From Plantago ovata (lineage: Eukaryota > Streptophyta > Magnoliopsida > Lamiales > Plantaginaceae), in the NCBI GenBank assembly GCA_028274465.1, contig CM051455.1, positions 68,926,985 to 68,990,984 of the forward strand: 64,000 bases of DNA, written 5' to 3'. The translations under genes and the position numbers were made by a program. The notes beneath the pieces are model-generated. The model was not told where the DNA came from, searched no databases, and saw only the letters and a program-made list of their open reading frames with translations. Each line of letters starts with the position of its first letter. Position 1 is the first letter of the stretch. Shown here piece by piece: positions 56,159-64,000 of the stretch.

Positions 56159-57757
56159 AACTCCCCAAACCGAACCTTTGCTTGTCCTCAAGCAACTAAG
56201 CTAGACTCTAATACAAAAAAAACATGCAAGACACAAAATGGAGTCTCATGCCAAAAAAAAAAAAAAAAAAAAAAAAGAACTAATCTACTGAATCTATCAA
56301 ATAACATATGAACAAAAACCATATAAATCAAAGCATGAATATAGGTTGAAGAGTACCTCGATTGACTTATACACATCCACATAAGCACTTATGTCAAGAC
56401 AATATAGTCTCTCGTAACATTCTCTACCTGGACCTAGTCAGTGACGACGTAATGAAGCATGCTAAGATACAAATGGTTGCCCCGTGCCTATGAAACTGAG
56501 GACTTACTGCTGTTCCACCACGTTAAGACTTTTCCTCAAAAGAGGTCGAACCAGTACTGGCTCTCATCAAACGAAGGAGGGTTCCCTATAAAAGATAACT
56601 CTCTCCTATTTTACCCATCTCTCAAGTAAAGTCTTAAGCTATTCACCACTTCCTGAATGGCAGGACGAGGGTGGTCTAGAACAGATGACACTCAAGATAA
56701 AAAAGATAAAAAATTACAACACGATTACGAACATTACAAAAAATGGAAAATAAGACTCAACACTTTGCTAAACTGCTATTTGGCTTTCTTTTTTGGACCC
56801 TTCTTTGCTTTTTTTGGGTCTTCTCTTTTTTTCTTTTTTATTTCCATATTCTTTTTTTCTTTTTCTCTTTTTTTTCTGGAATTTTTTTCTTTCTTTTTTT
56901 TCGATTTTTCTAGCCAGCAGTAGCATAACAAAAAGAGAAACAAAATGACTCACACGACTTCCCCAAACCTATTCGTAAGAATAGGTTGGAGTACAAAATT
57001 TACGAAAAATGAAAAATAAACTCACGATACGAAAATGAAAAACAGAAACAAGTCTAATGAAGGTGTAACCCCCTCCCCAAACCTATTCGGAAGAATAGGT
57101 TATAAACAAAGGATCACACAACCTCACACTACCTCCTTCCTAGGCATTTAGAAATCTCAAAGCATGGTGAAGACTTATTGCCTCTTAGGTACATAATTAC
57201 TCGGGAAAACAACCATAAGACCCTAACATGCATCATCCTATTATAAAGGCCTTCGTGAACCGCAGTAGAGAAAACACCACTAAGTGATGTCGAGACTACC
57301 AAGCTTAACTAAGTGCAATACATAAATGTGACAAGCCATGCGAGAAAAACCTCAAACAAATTCATAGAGATGAAGCATACGATTAATGGCATAGTTAGTT
57401 GATCTACCCAATAAAAAAGTCCAAAAAATTCGGCAATAAACTCCATAAAAAACATGCAAGACTATCCTAGGAAAGCATTAAATGTGCAAATGCAAAAAAA
57501 AATTCACGAGTTTATCATAAGCAAGATAAGTATAGAGATAACCAGCGATAACCTCCTCCCCAAACCTGAACGTCGTCGCTCGTCCCGAACGTCGAAAGTG
57601 GATCCAAGGTGAGAGCTAATGCTTGTATAAGTGACCTATAATACTCAATCAAACTCGTGAGATAAAATATAAAGCGGTAAAGAAAGCGATAAAATCTCCG
57701 GGTTGCCTCCCGGATAGCGCCATTGTTTAAAGTCTTTGACTCGACTCATGTCCGCGC
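56159..57757 (-). other. Polypurine tract and 3' untranslated region of element C
   Basis: The tract CGGTTTGGGGAGTT (minus strand) abuts the LTR at 56159. The region matches 13900-15400 of B and contains two perfect 9-bp hairpins (AACCTATTC arm: 56966-56987 and 57080-57101) and a T/C-rich low-complexity stretch (~56780-56910). No gene is supported; ORFs over the T-rich stretch are low complexity. Confidence 0.75.
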
Positions 57758-59533
57758 CTAGCTCTCCTTTTTGCGGGTACTAGACTTCCCCTTCACTGAT
57801 CTCCCCTTCATGCCACGAACCTGTGAATAAGAAAGAACATAGGCTGCAAGACCACCGTAGTGAGTAGTGTAAGAATTATCAGGCGTATCAGGTGGATCAG
57901 ATATGGCTTGCAACACATGTTGCTTGCCATCCACTTCAATAGTGCAAGTTCTTTGGCAGATGTCCATCACGGAGCGTAGCTTAGTCAAGAACGTTCGTCC
58001 CAAGAGAATGATTTCCCCCGTCCCAGGTGCAGACGCCGGCATAACTACAAAATTGGTGTATACAGATGCTTCACCAATCTTGACCAACACATTTTTCACA
58101 ACGCCTTCGGGTCTCACAAAGGATCCATCCGCCAGTTGCACAATAGCCCTATGGTCAGATAGTTTTCCAAGGCTACTCTTCTCAAACACATTCAAAGGGA
58201 GCACGTTCGAGTAAGATCCCGTGTCTAGTGTGGCACGGACATCTTCAAGTTTGCCAATCCCGACCTTAACATCGAAACTTTGAGGGAGTGGCTCGGGATT
58301 CTCTTGCTTCTTTCCACTATCATCAGTACCAAGGTCCTTCTCTTATTCCTTGGCTAGTGGATGCTCTTCATCCTTGTAACACTCGCACTTAGCAACTTGC
58401 TTAATAGTGATTTCCACTGGTTGATCTCCCACCAAGCTGATCGACATGGACCTCTCAGTGCTGCTATGTAACTTCCCTTGCTCTCTACTAGCTCTAGCTT
58501 CCAATTGATCCAGACGAGCATTGATCTTTGCCGAATCCTCCTCGTATCTCTTCAAAAACACTTGGGTGAAATCCACCAATTTCTGTAAATTATCCATGAG
58601 AGTTGCTGACTTGGATGTAGATGCTTCGTCCTTAGGAGTAGGATTACTACGGTTTCCCAAGTGAACATCTTCTCGTGCTAGATCTGATCTACACATATGA
58701 GCCCCATGCCCATAATTCTTGCACACCCTACATACCTCGTTGGAGAGAGAAGTTCCGATTAGGCCACTTAGAGCTTGCCTCATCTGATTTGCGAAACCTT
58801 CGAACCTATCACCACTCACACCATTCACTTCATGCATTGGGATCTCCTGGTTTGGTGGGGCCTCAGGTCCACGCCTTCTAACCATTGCTCTTGGATCCTT
58901 GGATTGAGATCCTTTAGCAAGCCTTTCGAAACACGCCCACACATCCTCGGCGGTCTCTTCCCAGATAGTACCACGGCATTGGAAATCCACCACCTGTTGA
59001 CTCTCATATGTGAGTCCATTGTAGAAGTGCTGGACAAGATCAGGAAGCCCAAAACCATGGTGTGGACACTTGTGCATGAGGTCCTTGAACCTCTTGAAAG
59101 CGGTGTAGATGGTCTCATTATAGTCCTGTTTGAATCCTGTGATTTGCGCCTTAAGCGCGGTAGTCAATGTGTGAGGAAAGTATTTCTCCATAAAAGCAGA
59201 ATACACCTTGTCCCAGGTGTCTAGTGATCCGGCTTCCAGAGAGCCTAACCATGCCTTGGCTTTATCACCAAGCCCCATAGCAAAAACCTTCATCCTTAGC
59301 TCATCGTCCGTTATCCGTGCTCCGGGCCTTGGAAGATTGTTGATAAAATCGTCAATATCATTCAGGTATCCCATAACATCTTCCCTAGCCAACCCATAGA
59401 ACCTCGGGAGTTGCTGGTACATGCAACTTTTGATTTCCAAATCTCGAGTTGCAGCAGAAAGAACAATAGCTGGACCTCTCATCAGTGCTTTGTTGGGTTG
59501 AACCCATGATTTCAAAAGTGGGCGAGCCATCAC
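57758..59533 (-). pseudogene. Gag-protease polyprotein of element C, one premature stop
   Basis: One frame covers the whole protein, interrupted by a single TAA at 58343-58345 between Gag and protease; the frame beyond it (58342-57758) is open. Gag shows QLPRFYGLAREDVMGY, VFAMGLGDKAKAWLG, KYFPHTLTTALK, CPHHGF and the zinc knuckle CRVCKNYGHGAHMC. The protease keeps LDTGS and ILLGRTFL. Compared with B the first ~55 residues are missing (the frame starts at MARPLLKSWVQP). It would yield Gag alone unless the stop is read through; decay is the simpler reading. Confidence 0.88.
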
Positions 59534-59664
59534 AAGACCTAAATATCTGTGACAAGCTAGGAAAGGAGTATCAGAGATAGATTAAATAGGAAAACTAAAA
59601 CTAATAGAATTAGGAATTGAATGCTGAAAATATAAACAAATTAAACAGAAAAAAGGAGTATAGT

Positions 59665-59681
59665 CCCCGACAACGACGCCA
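59665..59681 (-). other. Primer binding site of element C
   Basis: Minus strand reads TGGCGTCGTTGTCGGGG, three bases inside the 5' LTR; the same class as in B. Confidence 0.8.
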
Positions 59682-59684
59682 ATT

Positions 59685-60437
59685 TGATGAACCGGAATTC
59701 GTCGGGTCCCGATTCAATCAAATAATATTTGGTATTTAAGCCAAAGGCAATCCACAACTACCACGAAAACCGTAGTGTAGCAGTAGAATGACTCGAGTGT
59801 CGTTCTCTCAGGACTATAACTAGCTTTATCTATTTAACAAGAGAATATAAAACAACAGACAGATAGCAAGGGATTTTTCTAACAGATAATGGAGATTGGT
59901 GATAGTATGATCCTTCAAAGCATAATGGGTCGATAATCATGCATAAATTCCTCGGTCTTGCATAGAGATCTTTGAATCAATCTAGTGTCCTGTTGCAAAT
60001 ATTAAGCACTACGAAGATAATTGGTCTGACAAGTCAATCACTATTGTCCTAATGTGTTCCGTAATTATTCAACACTACGAAGATAAACTCGCACACAGGT
60101 CGACAAGTGTCCAATTGTTTTTGGATTTCTTCCCCTTTTCGGACTCGGTTTCTGTCTTCTAGTGGCCTTCTAACCTCCAGATTCGACCCCTAGACTCCAA
60201 ATCCTATCCGGAAACCTTTAGATACTCCAAATAGGCTTCTGGAACACCAATTCCTTGTCAACTTCAATATAATTGCCCGGAAATCCTCGATTTTCACCCA
60301 AAACCTGTAAAATAAAATCTAAAGGGAAACGTGATACTATTCTAATAAAATGCATTAAAATATAGCTAAATTAACATAGAGGATAGCCAAAATAGGTGAA
60401 AAAGACTCGAATGAAAGTGTAAAATACATATTCATCA
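59685..60437 (-). repeat. 5' LTR of element C with internal deletion
   Basis: 753 bp versus 1,242 bp in the 3' LTR. Both ends are intact; ~489 bases are missing at CCAATTGT|TTTTGGATTTC, including the TATA region and the GC-rich palindrome. Confidence 0.92.
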
Positions 60438-60576
60438 AAGGTACAGTCAATGTTGGATTATGGTATCCTAAAGATTCTGGACTTGAATTGGTTGGTTATT
60501 ATGGTATCCTAAAGATTGTGTTACTAAATTCAAGGTCAAGGTTGAAGACAACAAGGTCTCACCTACCTTCCCAGTC
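60438..60576 (+). pseudogene. RNase H remnant of element D
   Basis: Immediately after element C the frame resumes with TVNVGLWYPKDSGLELVGY, the start of copia RNase H. A local duplication of TATGGTATCCTAAAGATT follows and the catalytic part of RNase H is absent. Confidence 0.75.
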
Positions 60577-63500
60577 ATGTATGGACTAAAAATATGCTAT
60601 ATCCTTGAACACTTCAGGATTCAGCTGAGAAACCCATTGCCGATTAAGAAATCAGTATGCAATGTGGGAAGAGCCTTCTACAAGCAAAATGGACCTAAGC
60701 TTGCTGATAAGAAATCAAAGAAGACAACAGCTGCAAATGTTGTCAGCACAAGTCAGCAAGAAAGGTATACAACAGCTGCAGATGTTGTCAGCACTAGTCA
60801 GCAAGATAAGACTCCAATAGCTGAAAATGTTATTGATGAAACTGCTGTAGATGGTGATCAAGATAAGTGTACAACAACCGTTGCTGAAAATGCAACTACT
60901 ACAGATGCTGCTACTGGAGAGAAACTGGAAAAATCTAAGAAGAAAAAGAGGAAAGCTGATGATGACACTCAAACTGCAGGTCATCAGCTAACCCCATCCC
61001 TAAGAGAAAAAGGACAAATAACCCAAGGAAGAAAACAGTGGCTCGCAAGTCAGTTCCAGTTGTCCATGATCTTTCGGATGATACTCCAGTAGTTGCTGAT
61101 ACACAAGTTCCAGTAGATGTAGATGAAGTGGTTACTGAAACCTACTTCAACAATGTTGAAGTGTTTGCAAGCCTTCAACAATCAACTTAATGTTGATACA
61201 TCTGCTGAGATAAGACCACAAGGCAGTGGAAACGAAATTCCTGCCTCTATGCCAGATATCTACATTGTAGATAATCTAGATGCTGAAAAGATGGTTGTTG
61301 AGACTGTGATTGCTGAAGAACCAGTTGCTGAGACTGCAATGGTTCAAGTCCCAGAAATTGTTGAAACACCACAAGAGACATTATTCGACGACGCATCTCG
61401 TGATGCTGAGAATACTGGACCTAGTTCACCGAAAACATCCATTGACAAAGTTCAGCTGGTGCTGACAGAACTGAGCCAGCAAATGGAATTGGAGATTGAA
61501 GACACCTCCAACAAATCAGTAGATGTTTTCTTGACCAGTAGTGAACTCAAAGGTCAAGATGTCTCTGCTCAACTTGTCATTTCAGAGACAAGGGAGATTG
61601 TTGAATCTGCACAGCTTTCTCAAAAAGAGCAAGAAAAGAAGTCTGTTGAAGAACAAGTCCCAGATATTGAAGAAGCTGTCGTTGCTGAAAGGACTGAGTC
61701 ACCACCTGCCCTTCTTCAGCAAGTAGTTAACTCAACCATAAGCAAGACTTCACTATCTGAAACTCATTCTTTTGCTAATATAATGATTTCTTTACAGACT
61801 TCTCAAGATACAAGTCAGCAGGTTGCTGAAACTTCTGCACCAGAATCCACAACTCATGTTCAGCAGGTAGATGAAGTTTTTGGTAATTCAACTAAGTTTG
61901 AAAACTTAGTGCTTGTATCTAACTTAAATTATTTCAGGATGAACAATTCAAGGATGCTTCTCAAGCTCCTGAAGCAATGGAAATAGTACCAGCACAAACA
62001 AGTGTGCAACTTGAGCTTGCTGAATCTCAGCAGGTAAATAATGTTCCAGCTTTTGACTCTAAAACTATTCTTCAAAACTTTCCTGAACTTAATTTTATTC
62101 TTTTTCAGGCTCAAAAGGAGACCACTGAAGTGGTTCACATCACTGAAAATCTGAAAGTAAGTTCAGAGGAACTTTACTTGGACTTCAAGAAAAATACCTT
62201 GACCAGAGTTGCTAAGTCTGTCAGCAACTGGCAAAGGTACAGAAGAATGGACTTTTATGATCTTCACCTTCATCTGTCCAATGAGAAAAAGCGACTTTCT
62301 TTGCTGAAACTCGAGATGTTTGTGCACTCAATACTTCGAGAAGAGTTGACATATTCTCAGCTCATGAGCTCAAGTCTAATTGGTCTAATCAGAGAGAATA
62401 TGAAAGCTAAATTCAAGAGTGCCTCTCCAGCTGAACAAGTTGTGATGCTCAAGGGTTCCTTTGTACCCGTGGTGGCTGATCCCCACAAAATCAATGAAGA
62501 AGAGGAAGTTACAAGTGTCTCTCTATACAAACATCTTGAGTTCTTCATACTGACGGACGATGATGAAGAAGAAGAGGATGAGAACATTCCTAAAGATCCA
62601 AGTGATGATGAAGGAAAAGATTCTAAGGACAAAAAGGATGACGATGATGATAATCAAGGTCCTAGTCCTGATGCTGGTGGACTTAAACTGACAGTTGCTG
62701 AGACTGAACGTCATGATACTGAAATCAGCAAGCTGATCACACACCAAGTCAGCAACAAGAATCCAATCCTGCTCCTGCTGAGACAAGTACTCCAGCAACT
62801 GAACAAGTTGCTGAAACTGAAGAAGAGTACACCAGAAAGCGTGTTGAAATGAAATTAGGCAAAAATAAGCGTTCTGATGCCGAGTTATCTTTACTCGATG
62901 CCAAGGTCACTGAACCAAACCTTGATGATGAAGAATTGGATGAAGATTATCAAAGAGCACTTCAAAACAGTCTACAGATTCATGCAAGGCATACGCAAAA
63001 TCTAGACATTGCTCAATCTTCAGGAGTGAAGCATACGGAAGTCCCCTGCCTTCCACTTACTACTGGTGAAACTCCAGTTATTGAGTCTCAAGCGTTTTCC
63101 TCAGCAACCACTCAATCAAAAGTTACTACTGTGAAACTCCAGTTATTGAGTCTCAAGCGTTGCCCTCAGCAACCACTCAATCAAAAGTTACTACTAGTGA
63201 AACTCCAGTTGTTGAGTCTCAAGCGTTGCCCTCAGCAACCACTCAACCGAAAGGGAATGAAGCTACAGATTTAGGAACCAAGGTTGTTGGCCTTGATGAA
63301 TCTGATGACGAAGAAGATCTCTCAGCAAATGAAGAAGATCAATCAAAGAAAGCTGAACCCACAGTGGTTACAATTCCTCCTCCTGATGATGAAAATGATG
63401 TAGGAGATGACATAAGATGCCATTTGCTGACCAAAGATGATCAATTCGCTACTGAGCTTAAAGTTCATTCCTTAACTCCTTCTTTAGTGTCGTTTCCACA

Positions 63501-64000
63501 CGTGGAGGATTTTACTCCAAGAATTTTGGCACTAATGGAAGTCCACAAAGCCTGCAAAGAAGAAGACGATGCACTGCTTGCTGAGAGTCCGCTTGACATC
63601 GGCAAAATACTGGCTACTGTGCTGAAACGCACTACTTCTCTTACCATAGCTCAGAAAGACATAAGTCTACATCATAAAATCTATGAAGAAGATGTCAGTC
63701 AAGCACTCAAACTGGCAAAGTCTGCATTGAAAAAGGCTCGGACTTTCATTGAAGAAAAGTCGAAAATGAGCGCAGACATGAGGAGAATTTGGTGAGTATA
63801 AAACAAGAATTGTCCAAGATGACCGCTGATCAGCAGGCAATTATTTTAAGTACAATAGCCTAAGCACTCTTGTTGAAAATTGCAATGAGTTCTTCTCTCT
63901 GCACATTACTCCAATGATGCAATCCATGTCTAATGCGGAAGATAAACAAAGAAAATCTTCAAGAAAGAAAACCCCTGCTGAAGCGCCATTGACAATAGAA
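60577..64000 (+). pseudogene. Extra 3' coding region of element D, multiply frameshifted
   Basis: A chain of overlapping open segments (60577-61092, 61123-61986, 61977-62852, 62849-63274, 63160-63795 and beyond) reads as one long degraded protein. It begins VSPTFPVMYGLKICYILEHF, has a basic patch (KSKKKKRKAD, PKRKRTNNPRKK), then long acidic, low-complexity stretches with very frequent V/I-A-E. A more ordered segment follows (SVSNWQRYRRMDFYDLHLHL), then an Asp/Glu-rich tract (DDDEEEEDEN) and helical coiled-coil-like segments. No signal peptide or membrane helix is seen. Its position 3' of pol is where some Sireviruses carry an envelope-like ORF, but the sequence alone does not show that function. 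I do not recognise a domain. Confidence 0.55.
63066..63250 (+). repeat. Three tandem 65/66-bp repeats in the 3' ORF of D
   Basis: Three near-identical units each contain GTGAAACTCCAGTT, GAGTCTCAAGCGTT and CAGCAACCACTCAA. The middle unit is one base shorter (ACTGTGAAA instead of ACTGGTGAAA), which shifts the reading frame. Confidence 0.85.

Larger units (their letters stand above)
54917..60437 (-). mobile_element. Gag-protease-only LTR element C, nested in D
   Basis: Both ends carry the TGATGAA / TTCATCA termini, and the perfect 5-bp repeat AAGGT (54912-54916 and 60438-60442) flanks the element. Internal order on the minus strand: primer site, Gag-protease, 3' region with hairpins, polypurine tract. 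It is related to element B but lacks B's extra ORF and its spacer. No reverse transcriptase or integrase is present, so it would need helper functions. Confidence 0.92.
48555..64000 (+). mobile_element. Sirevirus-like Ty1/copia element D (right end outside window)
   Basis: Left LTR 48555-50122, tRNA-Met primer site, a very long Gag with central zinc-knuckle region and C-terminal coiled coil, pol remnants, then a further coding-like region 3' of pol that reaches the window end. Long Gag and an extra 3' ORF suggest the Sirevirus lineage. It is interrupted by a Cassandra-type LTR (54445-54748) and by element C (54917-60437). The integrase and most of RNase H are deleted. The right LTR lies outside the window. 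Confidence 0.85.

Overview
The window is a repeat-dominated stretch of a flowering-plant (most likely eudicot) nuclear genome. The evidence is Ty1/copia elements primed from initiator tRNA-Met, gag-protease-only elements with a tRNA-Asp-like primer site, a Cassandra-type LTR carrying antisense 5S rRNA-like sequence, PIF/Harbinger, CACTA and Stowaway-like DNA transposons, short GT-AG introns, plant TATA boxes, and plant gene families (GRF zinc finger, Myb/SANT-like). The species cannot be named from the sequence. One 100-base run of N (33290-33389) is an assembly gap.

Layout. 1-8600: copia element A (left LTR starts outside the window; gag-pol broken by one nonsense codon; right LTR lacks its 3' end). 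8601-16717: gag-protease element B, fused directly to A, with an extra ORF of the plant transposon protein type and no reverse transcriptase. 16712-22445: a small gene island with two minus-strand GRF zinc-finger genes (one cut by B, one frameshifted), a possible first exon at 19264, and a plus-strand Myb/SANT-like gene with a GC-AG intron. 22446-24141: solo LTR with target duplication AAGTG. 24147-27203: minus-strand PIF/Harbinger remnant (transposase plus Myb-like partner). 27204-33289: intergenic DNA with an isolated exon-like block, a tRNA-Pro pseudogene, a CACTA end, a MITE carrying a nested TRIM-like LTR, and a ~62-bp degenerate tandem array. 34184-44177: complete copia element E (same family as A, minus strand, target duplication CGAGC). 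44178-48554: pieces of at least three other LTR families. 48555 to the window end: Sirevirus-like copia element D, interrupted by a Cassandra-type LTR (54445-54748) and by complete element C (54917-60437, target duplication AAGGT), which is a relative of B on the minus strand.

How the parts relate. The reverse-transcriptase-bearing elements A, E and D all carry disabling lesions (nonsense codons, frameshifts, an integrase deletion). B and C encode only Gag and an aspartic protease and would depend on other elements for reverse transcription and integration. The nesting gives a relative order: D first, then Cassandra and C into D; the MITE first, then the TRIM; an LTR-like inverted repeat first, then E at its centre.

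The less expected signals are: a set of four hairpins with an almost invariant AGGCGGC loop and varying stems in the A/E leader; the heptamer TTGCTGA reiterated throughout element D and its solo LTR; a palindrome shared by the B promoter region and the region before B's extra ORF; and duplicated hairpin plus polypurine-like modules in B and C.
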